A DNA stretch of 64,000 bases. Source: Anthonomus grandis grandis (Eukaryota > Arthropoda > Insecta > Coleoptera > Curculionidae). The notes under the pieces are model-generated. The model had not been told where the DNA came from. It saw only the letters and a program-made list of their open reading frames with translations, and did not search any database. Shown piece by piece: positions 1 to 12,096 of this stretch (its first letter is position 1; each line of letters opens with the position of its first letter). The stretch spans positions 22,874,227 through 22,938,226 of the forward strand of contig NC_065546.1 in the NCBI RefSeq assembly GCF_022605725.1. Direction: 5' to 3'. Position numbers and translations under genes: made by a program.

Positions 1-84
1 GTGTGTGCCGTGTGGATATGTACTGTTTCGCCAAAGTATTGCTGCACATTTATTTCCCACATTATTATTTTGAGTACAGCTATT

Positions 85-147
85 TTAATAATAATAATAA
101 TAAAATTAATATAAATAATAATAATAATTATTATAATAATAGTAACA
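85..147. repeat. Imperfect TAA microsatellite
   Basis: Interrupted TAA/ATA repeats lie just left of the first Dong/R4-like copy. They are probably what remains of the TAA target tract at its 5' side. Confidence 0.75.
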
Positions 148-2420
148 ATACATATCCAACTAAAAAAGTTATTCAGCAGTTCTAGAAAGACCAGCTTGAA
201 ATACCAGCACAATGCAATCTACGCGCCGAGTGGATTAATGAAGAAAGAGAAAGTATCGCTAATTTCCTTGAAATGAGTCACAAATATTATAAAAAAATGC
301 ACACAATTGGAAAGCACCGGGACCTGATGGAATACACAATTTCTGGATAAAGAAGTTAGGGTGTACACAAAGCGATTAACTAAGTTTTTTAATGACATAT
401 TGATTAATCCTCAATTAATTCCCTTCTTTTTTACACAGGGATCAACTTATCTTTTGCCCAAAGACGATCTTAATAAACAGGATCCCACAAAATAATGCCC
501 AATTACCTGCTAACCAATCATTTATTAGATTTTTACTTCGTGTATTGCCCAAAGCATCTACGAGCATTGTGAACACAACCAAAATATTGCAGATAAGCAA
601 AAGAGGTGTACAAAGAATGCTATGGGATGCAAAAAGCAACTGATAATTAACTCTGCCATAGGTAGTCAAGCCTATACCAAGAAAAGAAATCTTTTTATGG
701 TTTATACAGACTATAGTGCCCCATAGTTGGCTTTTTCAGATACTAAAAATCTACAAAATTAGTCCACATATAACTTATTTTTTAGAGCATGCAATGTCAA
801 CGTGCAGTAACATGAAGCAACTTGCAGTAACATAACGCAATCCATCTAAATAAAAAGAGGTGGATATATTTCAAGGACACGCCCTCGTTCTTTCCAAGGA
901 GAGAAGTCCTCTTTAGTTTTGTCTGGCAATGAACCCTCTATCACGAAAACTCGACCAATTATGAAGATTCTATTAAAACAACAATGCCGATATCATTGAA
1001 ATAAACCACCTGCTTTATACGGATGACCTAAAACTACTAGCAGTCACAAAACATCAACCAAATGCTTAAAATCGTTGATGAGTTTTCGACAGATATTAGC
1101 ATGAATTTTAGGATAGATAAGTGTCGGTATCTTAATATCCAAAAAGGTAAAGTTAATGAAGGTAATTTTCAGATGGAGAAAGGAAACTAGATCCACTCAA
1201 TGCAAGTAGGGGTGACTTGTAAATACTTATGTGTATGGGGTTAAACAAGCACAAAGAATCGATCATCGGACCGTGAAAGAAGAACTTCAAAACAGAATTT
1301 CAAAAAAGAATGAGACGGGTGCTAAGTACTGGACTTAATAGTAAAAATCTTTCGTAGGCAATTAACACATACGCCTGTTCAGTGCTGGGCTAGTCATTTG
1401 TGTAATTATATGGAGTAGAACGGATATTGCGAATTTACAAAGGAAAAAGAGAACCACGCTACCACGATGCAAGGGAGGAAGAGAATTTATCGATCTAGAA
1501 AAGCAATTGGACCAACAAATTAATAATTTTAAGAAATTATTTTTTTAGAAAGTGTGTGGGTTCACCTCTACATGCAGCTATTTGCCAAATAGACAAGTTT
1601 ACCACACTTAAACTGAAAAATGAAAAAAATATAATAAACCATCAAACACCAAATGACAAAATACAGAACTGGAAACACAAACCTCTGAACGGATGACATA
1701 GTAACGAGCTCATGCAAGAGCATGTTGGCAAATATGAGTCAAACTATTGGCTGATCTCAGGACAAATGTTTCCCGAAACAGACCGGTGTAGATATGGATG
1801 CCAAACATCTGAGACAATCCAGCACGTAACAGGAGCTTGCCAAATATTTGCACCCACGGAATACAAAGAGAGACACGATGCAGCAAAACTTATACATCAA
1901 GAGCTCGCTCTAAAACTTATAAGTATATTCGAGAAAAAATTCTGTAGGTAGGTAGTTCTGTATCAAACTGTAAGTAGTAACAGACTTAGACTTATCGACT
2001 AAAACTAAGTAACTTGGTTTTAGACGATAAGCAACATAATATAACATCTCTTATCGAAGTGGCTATTCCCAATACTAACAATTTAGTTTAAAAGTACGCA
2101 GAAACAATTTCAAAGTACCGCGACCTAGAAGTACGGCTACAGAGGGAATAGCAAATGAATATTCTTAGAACGATACCAATTATAATGTCGGCTATGGGAG
2201 TCATACCAAAGAACCTGAAAAGAAGCATTGAAAAACTAGGTCTCAATCAACATATATACAGAGAGCTACAAAAAGAGGTGCTTCAAAATACAGCCCGAAT
2301 TGTAAGGAAATTTCTGGGAACCAACACCATTCATCATCACCACGGGCCTAATAACCTGGTAAGGGCTCCCACAGAGCTGAGGAATGAATGATAAAAGTGA
2401 ATGTTCTCCTCTGAGGGAAG
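148..2420 (+). pseudogene. Degraded Dong/R4-like non-LTR retrotransposon, copy 1
   Basis: This is a decayed copy of the element at 2.5-4.8 kb, in the same orientation. Translated pieces include an APGPDG-like RT entry motif near 310-330, an LYTDDLK version of the RT active site near 1013-1033, a CCHC knuckle (CRYGC...H...C) near 1787-1840, and a final stretch at 2155-2391 matching the C-terminus of copy 2. Stops and frameshifts are scattered throughout. It reaches further upstream in the pol region than copy 2, which lacks the APGPDG segment. It ends directly in a TAA tract, as copy 2 does. The RT plus restriction-like endonuclease layout is known for the R4/Dong clade. Clade assignment rests on domain order and the TAA target, not on a tree. 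Confidence 0.85.
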
Positions 2421-2486
<66 letters not shown>

Positions 2487-2488
2487 TA

Positions 2489-2530
<42 letters not shown>
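2421..2530. repeat. (TAA)n microsatellite between the two Dong-like copies
   Basis: A nearly pure TAA tract with one interruption near 2482-2490. It starts exactly where copy 1 ends, consistent with an element that terminates in and targets TAA repeats. Confidence 0.95.
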
Positions 2531-2555
2531 TTAGTTATTATTATTATTATTATTA
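2531..2555. repeat. (TTA)n tract in inverted sense to the preceding TAA tract
   Basis: Right after the TAA tract the repeat flips to TTA/ATT units, so the two tracts can pair as a long AT hairpin. It abuts the truncated 5' end of Dong-like copy 2. Confidence 0.85.
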
Positions 2556-4787
2556 GTTAAAATAGTTATTCTTAACCCACAGGAAATGCCAGCGTTTCTA
2601 ACGCAAGGAGTAACCTATCTAGTGCCTAAAGACCAGAACAACACACAAGATCCGTCTAAGTACCGACCGGTAACGTGCCTACCTACTTTGTATAAAATTA
2701 TCACTTCATGTTTAACACAGCGCATTTACCAACACTGTGAGAAAAACAACATCATATCCGCACAACAAAAAGGATGCGCTAAAGGGTCTATGGGCTGTAA
2801 AGAACAACTTATTATCGACTCTGTCATCAACAACCAGGCATATCACAACAAGAGAAATATTTTTACTGCCTACGTCGACTATAAGAAAGCCTTCGACTCA
2901 GTACCACACGAATGGCTTATAAACATATTAAAAGTGTATAAAGTTGATGGTAATAGTTTGTCTTTTCTAGAGAGCGCTATGACAAGTTGGAGAACAACGA
3001 TCCAGCTCGAAGTACAGGTTAAAAGCACAGTAAGTACAAACAACATTCCAATTCGAACAGGAATCTTCCAAGGGGACTCACTGAGCCCATTATGGTTCTG
3101 CCTTGCTATGAATCCTCTTTCGAACCGTCTTAACTCTACCAACTATGGGTTTAGCATCCGAGATAATAACACCGAGATTGCAAAGTTAAGTCACTTACTG
3201 TATATGGATGATTTAAAAATAATGGCTGCAACTAGGAACCAACTAAACCAAATGCTGCATATAGTAGAAGAGTTCTCCAATGACATCGGCATGCAATTTG
3301 GACTAGATAAATGCCGTACTCTCAATATAATCCGAGGAAAAATTCAGTCAGGAGAATATCAGATGCAGAATGTCCAGACCATCGAGGCCATGGGCGAACA
3401 CGAAATTTACAAATACTTGGGGATGAAACAATCACAAACGATTGAACAACAAACAATGAAATGCGAACTGACTAACGAGTTTGTGAAAAGGGTAAGACAA
3501 GTTTTGAGAACCAATCTCAACAGCAAAAATATGTTTAAGGCACTTAACTCCTACGCATGTTCAGCTCTTGGTTATTCTTTTGGGGTAATTAATTGGAGTA
3601 GGACAGACATAGAAAGGCTACAAAGAAAAGTGAGGACCCTACTTACTAAAACGCACAACCACCACCCTCGAAGTGCCACTGAAAGAACAATGCTTCCCCG
3701 CCACCTTGGAGGAAGAGGATTAATAGATCTGGGTAAACAACTTGAAAAACAAATCACTAACTTAAGATCCTATTTTTACAGGCAAGGAGAAAATTCCACG
3801 CTGCATCGCGCAATAAATCAAATAGACGATTCCACTCCTCTACAACTCAAGAGCGAGGAAGCGTGCAGCTACCATCATACGGACCAGGAAAAACTCCGCA
3901 TCTGGATGGAGAAGCCCCTTCATGGGCGGCATCCTAATGAGATCTGCCAAAATCATGTCGACACTGCTTCGTCGAACTATTGGTTGGTATCAGGCAAGAT
4001 GTTTCCAGAAACCGAGGGCTTTCTACTCGCCATCCAAGATCAGGTTATACCAACAAGAAATTATCTCAAGCACATCGTCAGAGATCCGTCCGTACAAAAC
4101 GACAAATGCCGGTATGGATGCCAAACATCAGAGACAATCCAGCACATAATAGGAGGATGTCAGGCCTTTGCAGCGACAGAATACAAAGAACGGCACGACT
4201 CAGTTGGGAAAATTTTACATCAAGAGTTGGCAATGAAGTTGGAACTTATTACAACAGAGAAGGTTCCGTATTATAAATATACTCCAGAACCCGTAGTGGA
4301 AAATGACCGATATAAGTTATATTGGGACCGCAGTGTACTTACCGATCAACATGTAAGGCATAATAGACCAGATCTTATTTTAATAGATAAAATTTCCAGG
4401 AAAACAACTCTAATTGACGTAGCCATACCGAACAACAATAATCTGCAAGAGAAACACACTGAGAAAATCGCCAAATACAGAGATCTAGAAATTCAAATCG
4501 GAAGGCAATGGAGAATGGATAATGTTCAGACCATCCCAATTGTTATATCGACAACGGGTGTAATACCGAAAAGTCTACTGGAATACCTTAAACAACTAGG
4601 AACAGGTGAACATCTATATAAGCACATGCAAAAGGCAGTACTACTGGCAACTGCTCGCAGCACCCGGAAATTTCTAGGGGATAACTCTACATTTCAGGTC
4701 ACTTAAGGACACCGAAAAGTCGCAGGTATCTGGGATAAGTAAATGATCCCCCCCCCCCTTAGAGGGAGTGCGAGCCTTAACTGGCTG
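2536..4787 (+). mobile_element. Dong/R4-like non-LTR retrotransposon, copy 2 (5'-truncated)
   Basis: The unit runs from the TTA junction to the TAA tract at 4788. It holds one long pol frame followed by an 80-bp 3' UTR containing a C10 run near 4747. The 5' part (N-terminal zinc finger/Myb region and start of RT) is missing, as expected of incomplete target-primed reverse transcription. TAA repeats on both sides match the known TAA preference of Dong elements. Confidence 0.88.
2586..4706 (+). CDS. Pol of a Dong/R4-type retrotransposon: reverse transcriptase, CCHC knuckle, restriction-like endonuclease (partial)
   Basis: A 706-codon frame with no internal stop. The RT domain fills roughly residues 1-330, with AYVDYKKAFDSVPHEWL near residue 95 and the catalytic YMDD at 206-209. 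A CCHC knuckle follows (C508, C512, H520, C525). The C-terminal restriction-like endonuclease shows RPD (P595, D596) and the second acid in LIDVAIP (D611). In the R2/R4/Dong families this enzyme nicks the target and primes reverse transcription from the 3' nick. The frame stays open upstream of the first Met into the TTA repeat, so Met at 2586 is only the first available codon and the original N-terminus is gone. An intact frame beside a ruined sister copy suggests recent arrival. Whether it still moves cannot be read from sequence; without its N-terminus it probably does not on its own. Confidence 0.9.
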   Translation: MPAFLTQGVTYLVPKDQNNTQDPSKYRPVTCLPTLYKIITSCLTQRIYQHCEKNNIISAQQKGCAKGSMGCKEQLIIDSVINNQAYHNKRNIFTAYVDYKKAFDSVPHEWLINILKVYKVDGNSLSFLESAMTSWRTTIQLEVQVKSTVSTNNIPIRTGIFQGDSLSPLWFCLAMNPLSNRLNSTNYGFSIRDNNTEIAKLSHLLYMDDLKIMAATRNQLNQMLHIVEEFSNDIGMQFGLDKCRTLNIIRGKIQSGEYQMQNVQTIEAMGEHEIYKYLGMKQSQTIEQQTMKCELTNEFVKRVRQVLRTNLNSKNMFKALNSYACSALGYSFGVINWSRTDIERLQRKVRTLLTKTHNHHPRSATERTMLPRHLGGRGLIDLGKQLEKQITNLRSYFYRQGENSTLHRAINQIDDSTPLQLKSEEACSYHHTDQEKLRIWMEKPLHGRHPNEICQNHVDTASSNYWLVSGKMFPETEGFLLAIQDQVIPTRNYLKHIVRDPSVQNDKCRYGCQTSETIQHIIGGCQAFAATEYKERHDSVGKILHQELAMKLELITTEKVPYYKYTPEPVVENDRYKLYWDRSVLTDQHVRHNRPDLILIDKISRKTTLIDVAIPNNNNLQEKHTEKIAKYRDLEIQIGRQWRMDNVQTIPIVISTTGVIPKSLLEYLKQLGTGEHLYKHMQKAVLLATARSTRKFLGDNSTFQVT

Positions 4788-5621
<834 letters not shown>

Positions 5622-5624
<3 letters not shown>

Positions 5625-5688
5625 CAGGGTGTTTTAAAATGCAGAAACATATCACACTTGCTTTATTAACTGAAACACCCTGTATACT
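5622..5688. repeat. Short inverted repeat with mariner-type ends
   Basis: TATACAGGGTGTTTT at the left and the complementary AAACACCCTGTATA at the right enclose about 38 bp. The ends look like Tc1/mariner termini with TA flanks. This is either a minimal MITE or two element ends left together by deletion. Confidence 0.6.
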
Positions 5689-6207
5689 ATTTGATTTTTG
5701 GATTCTACAGCGTAAAGTAGGCTTTATTAAAGTTTACCCAGCCTAAAAATTTAAGTTTTCGAAATATTTTTTGCAACTACTTAGACAATTTCAATGATAC
5801 ATTCCTTATTATGTGTTTTTTTTTACCATATTTACACCAAGGAGCACTAAATTATTAAATTTCATGTGTAAAAACTTACTATCTTATACATGACATTCAA
5901 ACATTAGGTTTAAATTATTACAGTTTTTACAAGTTGCTTAATTTAAATGGAACTTCCTGTATTTTATATCTCCAACATATGTGACAATGAATTCTTTTTC
6001 AAATTTAATAGGGTTTTCCCATACCTATACCTTCATATTTTTATGAAAATATAGTTTTTTAAATACATGTTGATTTTTGCATGCAAATTGCGATGACAGG
6101 TTGGCAGATCATGTTTATAATTTATTTGTCAGTTACTAAAATGCTTTTTTAGGGTGCTCGTTTAATAATTCAAGCTTTTAATAGTTTTTTTTACTTAAAT
6201 TACTTTA

Positions 6208-7072
6208 TTGAAAATTAAATTTTACCCTGAAGAAAAACGATTTGACTTGGTATTTATTCTTGGTGAATGTCTCCAAAATAGCTTGTTGGCACGAAGCATC
6301 TACGCTGAAAGGTTTTCCGACAGACATCATCCAAATAAGCCGCTTTTAAAAGGCTATTGGCTCAATTTAAAGAAACTGGAAGTGTTGAATACAAGACGGA
6401 TCTTTAAAGAACACACATATGATAACAGAAACAAAGATATTGAGTTGTCCATTATTGTTCAAGTTATCGAAGATCGTCATACCGGGCAAAACCAAATTGC
6501 AGAAAATCATAACAGTCAAGCAAGTGGTTCTAGGGTACTAAATCGAAATAAATAAAACAAATTGTCACCAAGAACTTTCGGGAAACTATTTTAATAGAAG
6601 AGTTGAATTTTGTATGCGAGTCGCGGATAACGTTGCAGGTAATAATAACAATCTTCTTAATAATGTTCTATTTACCGATGACTGCAATTTCCACAATAAT
6701 GGCTCTACTAACAGATATAAATTTCATCATTACATTGATTTGTTAATTTATGGGGAGGAATATTACAATTTTTTTGATGGAAATTTAAATAGAACAATAT
6801 TTTTTGGAGTTCTTAAATATTGATTTTTCAGTATTATTGGAGAATATTTCTCTACGCCTTCAAGAACCTCGGATTTGACAGTGTCGGATGATTTCTTATG
6901 GGGTTATGTAAAAGATTTTGATTTTAAGCTACCTCCGATAACACCAAAAAATATAAAAGAGTTATAGATAAGAGAAGCTTTTCAAAGTTCTACTTCACAA
7001 ATGCTGTCAAAAGTTGCTGTAAATTTTGAAAAGAGAGCGTCGATGTTTGCTATTACATGGACATTTTCATAA
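6208..7072 (+). pseudogene. Decayed mariner-like transposase with DUF4817-type N-terminus
   Basis: The first piece (6208-6555) contains LGECLQNSLLARSIYAERF, the helix-turn-helix signature of the DUF4817 domain at the N-terminus of many insect mariner-like transposases. The second piece (6614-6823) has LFTDDCNFHNNG, corresponding to the first catalytic block (FSDEATFHNNG in relatives), then YNFFDGNLN. Around 6870-6960 SDDFLWGYVKDF corresponds to the third catalytic block. Segments are in different frames, and the middle of the domain around the second acid is lost. The first frame begins at a TTG codon; no ATG fits. DNA cut-and-paste function is inferred from the family; this copy cannot be active. 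Confidence 0.8.
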
Positions 7073-7311
7073 TGTTTAAATTAATGTATTTTAATGGCCA
7101 GTTGAAAATAGATACATTATTAATATTCTTAAATTTTACCTATAGTTAATCGATTTTGTTGCATGCTGTAATCAATAATAATCGTTGTTTAATTTAAACT
7201 TAGCATGTCATTGGACCTTAAACTTGATTACATGCCATAAATTAGTTACTTTTGCATATAAAAAATGGTTAAAATAACCAAAAAAATATAAGAAAAAATA
7301 GACATGTTATC

Positions 7312-7960
7312 GCCTACTATAAAATATTAAGTTTAAAAAAATCCGCATTTTGAATATTGCTTTTTTTTATAAAAATAAGAAAGTTTAGGTATACGAAGAA
7401 GAACTTATTGCCTTGTAAAAACGGTAATAATAATTTAAACCTAATTTTTGAACGTCCTGTATAAAATAACCTTTTTTACAATTATATAAAATACCTTTTT
7501 TACAATTGAAAAGTAAAATTTTATAGTTTAGTGCTCCTCAGTGCAAATATGGTAAAAAAAGATGAGACGCATGTGAAGGAATTTTTTTATTAAAATTGTC
7601 TCAGTATTAAGTTTACCTACTATAAAATATTAGGTTTAAAAAAATACGCATTTTGAATATTGCTTTTTTTATAAAAATAAGAAAGTTTAGGTATACGAAG
7701 ACCTTAAATTAAATTAAAAATTAAATTCAAAAAAGAATTGATATAAAAGAAGATTGGTTGAAGTAATATAAAATACAGGGTGTTCCATTTAAATTAAGGA
7801 ACTTATTGCCTTCTAAAAACGGTAATAATAATTTAAACCTAATTTTTGAACGTCCTGTATAAAATAATCTTTTTTACAATTATATAAAATACCTTTTTTA
7901 CAATTGAAAAGTAAAATTTTATAGTTTAGTGCTCCTCAGTGCAAATATGGTAAAAAAAGA
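7312..7960. repeat. Direct duplication within the right arm of the mariner-like element
   Basis: 7312-7610 and 7616-7960 repeat each other closely (both contain TTGAATATTGCTTTTTT and TTAGTGCTCCTCAGTGCAAA). The second copy has about 105 extra bases beginning and ending with CCTTAAATTAAA/AAATTAAGG, which the first copy lacks by deletion. The second copy is interrupted at 7961 by the LINE. Confidence 0.88.
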
Positions 7961-10386
7961 TTTTTTTTCTTTTTTTTTTATGGTGAACACAAGCACAAGA
8001 GGAAAGTCCTATGTCACTCTTGGAGTGGTGCTTGCGCGAAGATATTTGTGGCCATTTATCTTGAATCGCTGTAGGTTGTATGCGTCGGGAAATATGTGAG
8101 GTGGAAGCCCGTTCCACAAAGAAGATGTTCTCCAGATGAATGAGTCCCGATACAGCGAAGTCCTTGGGGTAGGCAGGTGGACTCGATGTTGATGAGCCAC
8201 AACTGCTAGACGCGTCCTTCTTGCCGGAACAGCCCTGGGTAGAATCAGGCCTGCTAGCTCAGAGGAGCACTTACCGTGATAATAACGGTAGAATAAACAG
8301 AGATCAGCCACCTTTCTCCTGTGCTCCAGACTATCCAGACTCTTTGTCAGTTCTGGTTTGTCGATAAGACGAATAGCTCTCTTCTGTATAGAATCCAGCA
8401 GGTTTAAACTATGCTTGGGTGCAAAGCTCCAGACATGCGAGCAATACTCGAGGGAAGGGCGTATTTGAGCCTTATAAAGAGTCAGCAGCTGTTCTGGTGT
8501 ATACAGTTTTTCGTCTTGAAAAGCACTCCGAGTTTTTTGGATGCCGCCCTGGCGACCTCGGCAACGTGGTCATGCCAGGACACACTGTTGGTGACCTCGA
8601 CTCCTAGAAGATGTAAAGATGATTTCATTGGCAATGTTTTCCCTGCCATAACAAGCTCCGGGCCACCAAGGTTAGTCTTCATCATAAATACTGCAGCCTG
8701 CGTTTTTTTAGCGTTAAAATTGACCAGATTGTTACTGCCCCACTCCAAGATTGCTCTAATATCGTTGTTGGTTGAAGCTACTTGTTGCTGCCTAAGATTC
8801 TGAGAACTTGCGACTGTCGTTGGTTTGGCGGACTTAAATGTGGAAATAAGTGTGCTATCGTCCGCAAAGCTGTAGATTAGATTGACAGTGGTTCCTAGCA
8901 AATCGTTGATATATATCAAGAAAAGGGTGGGGGATAGAATACATCCTTGAGGGACTCCAGCGTTAATGTTAAATTTGTCGGAGAGGTATCCATCGATGGC
9001 TACTTGGATTGTTCGTTGTTTAAGAAAACTTTTGATCCAATTCAATAATGAGTTTTGTATGCCGATTGAGGAGAGCTTGGTTAGTAGTCCCTCATGCCAC
9101 ACTCTGTCAAATGCCTTGGAAATGTCAAGAGCGACTGAGCGGGACTCGCCGTGCTTCTCCATGGCCTCCGTCCACAAGTGTGTGACGTGAGCCAGAAGAT
9201 CGCCGGTGGATCTAAGCTTTCGGAAGCCGTATTGATGATCGCTGATTAGTCCAGATAATTCCAGATATCTTAACAGTTGTTGGTTGACTGCTTTCTCCAT
9301 AATCTTCGATATTACTGGAACTAGTGCAATCGGGCGGTAATTGGAGTGGCATCGTCTTCTTACCCTTTTTGGGTATAGCTTGCACTCGAGCAGTTTTCCA
9401 GCTTGTTGGAAATTGGCCCTGCTTATACGATGCCGTGAACAGTCTACATAAGGGAGGAGTCAATTCGTCTGCACAACGTTTTAGTAATAGGGCTGGAATT
9501 CCATCGGGTCTAGAAGCTTTGTTGGTGTCTACGCTTTTAAGAATTTTATTTATAATTCGTTGGGGAAACGAAATTTCTCCCATCGATGAATTCACCCTTG
9601 GCAAATATGGCGGTGTTTTGCCTTGCGAGTGCAGAGTAGAATTGACGCGAAGAGTTTACCCAGTAAGTTGGCTTTTTCCCTTGCTGTTACCGCGATAGAA
9701 CTATCATGTGATGTTAGGGGTGGCAAGGCCGACTTAGCAAAACCTTGACTAACGGCTTTCGATACCGACCAGAAAGATCTTGGTCCATTTGTGCAGTTTA
9801 GCAGTTTGTTTTTGATCCTGTTGTTGTGACTCTCTTTGCATTCATCAATAATTCGCTTGCAGCTATTTCTGGAGGCTAAAAAGTTCCTCCGATTTTCGAT
9901 GGAAGGATGTTGACGCCATTTGCGATATGCTGCGTTTTTAGTGTTTACTGCCTTTTTGCAATTCAGGTTGCACCATTGCTTGTTGTTTGATCTGCATTTA
10001 GTAGCAAAAGGGATATAAGCTTCCATTCCTGCCAAGATCGTCTCTGTAATTTGGTTTGCACATTCTGAGATGTTATTGGTTCTAAAGCAGACTTCTTTCC
10101 AAGGGAATGAGCGATAAAATTCCCGAAGATAGTTCCACTCTGCTGATTTATAGTGCCATACCTTCCGCGGCATCGGAGGATTAAACGCAGGTAACCTCCA
10201 ACTGGCAAGAGACTGTTATCAATTTGTGGTCCGATGTTCCTAGGGGAGCATGTACTGATACAGTGTACGACTCAGGGTCTGAAGCCAAGACCAGATCTAG
10301 GAGACTCGCGAACTCGCCGTCTCGATCGGGGATTCTGGAAGGTTCCTCCACAAGCTGCGTAAGCCCGCATATGGTGAGAGATATGT
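7961..10386 (-). pseudogene. 5'-truncated APE-type non-LTR retrotransposon (CR1/Jockey-like)
   Basis: Read on the minus strand: the end of an APE endonuclease near 10380-10200 (LGTSDHKLI, with the SDH motif); the EN-RT linker (10173-9592); RT start with KASRPDGIPALLLKRC; RT core with LDISKAFDRVWHEGLL, AGVPQGCILSPTLFLIYIND and the FADD active site (9300-8482); and a C-terminal tail with SLEYCSHVW and RTSSLWNGLPPHIFP. The tail has no RNase H or knuckle. Frameshifts lie near 9270, 9600 and 8500. A poly-A tail reads as poly-T at 7962-7980. The 5' end stops inside the endonuclease, typical truncation. It inserted in the right arm of the mariner-like element; the uninterrupted sequence survives at 7545-7610. 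Confidence 0.92.
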
Positions 10387-10526
10387 GAAGGAATTTTTTT
10401 ATTAAAATTGTCTCAGTATTTTTTTACACAAAATGTTTTGAAACTTGAAGGTTTTAGCTGAATAAAGCTTAATAAAACCTAGGTTTATTTACGATGTAGA
10501 ATCCAAAAATTAAATATACAAGATAT

Positions 10527-11708
10527 TATATTTAAAAGAAAAACATAACTTCGGTTTTAACCGCGCTTTAAAAAATGTCACGAAAATAATTCTAAAAAAT
10601 GGTTCTGTGATAATCCTTACTTTTTAAATTTTATTTAACTCTGTAGTTAAGCCATAATATCCCGTGTGGTAAGTCGTCGATAATCCTGTATAACAATAAG
10701 TAAAAAATTTTAAATTAAGCTGCACAAAAAACCGGGACAAAGTTAGAGAAAGTCAATGTCACAGAAAAAGAGTATGGTTGTTTTTTCTTAAATACAATGC
10801 TTTTACGAATTCCTCATAAGCCATTAACAACTGACAAAAAATAGAAGATTTATAGACAAAATTTGCAATGCCAATTACGATGCTATTTTGCAATGCAAGC
10901 TCAGAATGAAATAAGAATGGCATATTTTATAATTGAGGGAATTGCATGATGTAATATTATATAGTAAGTTCTTAAAATATTCAGAATTGGCTATAAATAG
11001 GGACATTCGTAACCTTTAATCATTCAATCAATCCAACAATTCATTCAAATTTGAAACATCTATCTCAATATTGTTTTGACAGATTGCCGTATTAATCCAC
11101 ATATATCACATGCATTCAACTCTACATAATATTTTGGACCAAAATTAATTTTTGTTTAGCACACCGTTTCTATTTTATTCTCAAGCCTAAATCCCTTCTT
11201 CGTTTCTCGGCTTAATTCTGCTTGACACCTCGTTGACATCCTCTCGCAAATCCCATCAAAGGCTGCTGCTGCTCCTTCTGCCAAATACAGGGAGGGAGTT
11301 TCAAAATATCCTTAGAAAAATATTTACTCTAAATATAAACGACAATTCAATCGAAACCTTTTGCGGTATTTATGTGTGTGTGAATATTTCTTTTTCGTCA
11401 ATGGTCCCTTTAAATTAAGAAGAAAGACGAAGGGGGCATAAAAACCCACCAGGGGGTCTGGTGCACCGATTATGTCTTCCTAGGAACCGGAGTACTATGG
11501 GGCTTTTGCCAGTTACCAACCTTCCGCTTTCTTTTTTTTGCTCGCTTTGAAGTGTATTTTTCTCGATATAAGAAGTAAATATTGTTGGCTAATTGATTGC
11601 AAGGTGAAATTCCTCAATGGTTAGTCACTTTCTATCTGCTCTATACTTTGAGATAAGGATAACATAAACTGGTATTAGTAGTTAGAGTTAGAAATATTGG
11701 GTTAAGTA
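10527..11708. other. No gene recognised
   Basis: AT-rich DNA with short frames only. A slightly GC-richer stretch at 11410-11520 has no feature I can name. Confidence 0.55.
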
Positions 11709-12096
11709 CACTGATAAAAATTAGGGTAATTTTACATTTTTTTACACGTATTTCAAAGTGTTTTTACATAAAAATAATTAGAACTGTATATAAGCACATC
11801 AGTGAGTGCATATTTCCATAGCTTACGGCAAAAATACATTTTGAGTATATTTTTACAATAACCTATGTAATAACTCTCAAAATTCCTGTGAATTTCCATT
11901 TAGAACTAAATGCTACCGTGTAAAAGTACGCATTACCATTTAAAAATACACATTACAATTTGAAAATACATAAAAAATGTAAATTTACATTGTACTTTGT
12001 GGACTTAACCAATACGATTAACGGATGAGGGTCATGTGACTACGAGACCGACGCCGACCACGCTGCAGCCGGCCAACATAGGTCCAAAGGTAAATA

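Larger units (their letters stand above)
5683..10526 (+). mobile_element. Mariner-like element with about 400-bp inverted arms, right arm duplicated and split by a LINE
   Basis: The left arm (5683 to about 6075) matches the reverse complement of 10385-10522 and then of 7611-7960, and the match resumes across the inserted LINE. Shared landmarks are TTTTTGGATTCTAC, ACCATATTT followed by GGAGCACTAAA, and AATTTAAATGGAAC. An extra partial copy of the right arm lies at 7312-7610. Between the arms is a decayed transposase. The arms are far longer than the roughly 30-bp TIRs of classical mariners. The outermost end is uncertain because the left arm runs into the short inverted repeat at 5622-5688. 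Confidence 0.72.

Noticed and set aside
3..185. 60-codon frame at the window start, Asn-rich
   Set aside because: The Asn run comes only from the ATA/AAT microsatellite.
9324..9698. 124-codon plus-strand frame
   Set aside because: Antisense shadow of the LINE RT start on the minus strand.
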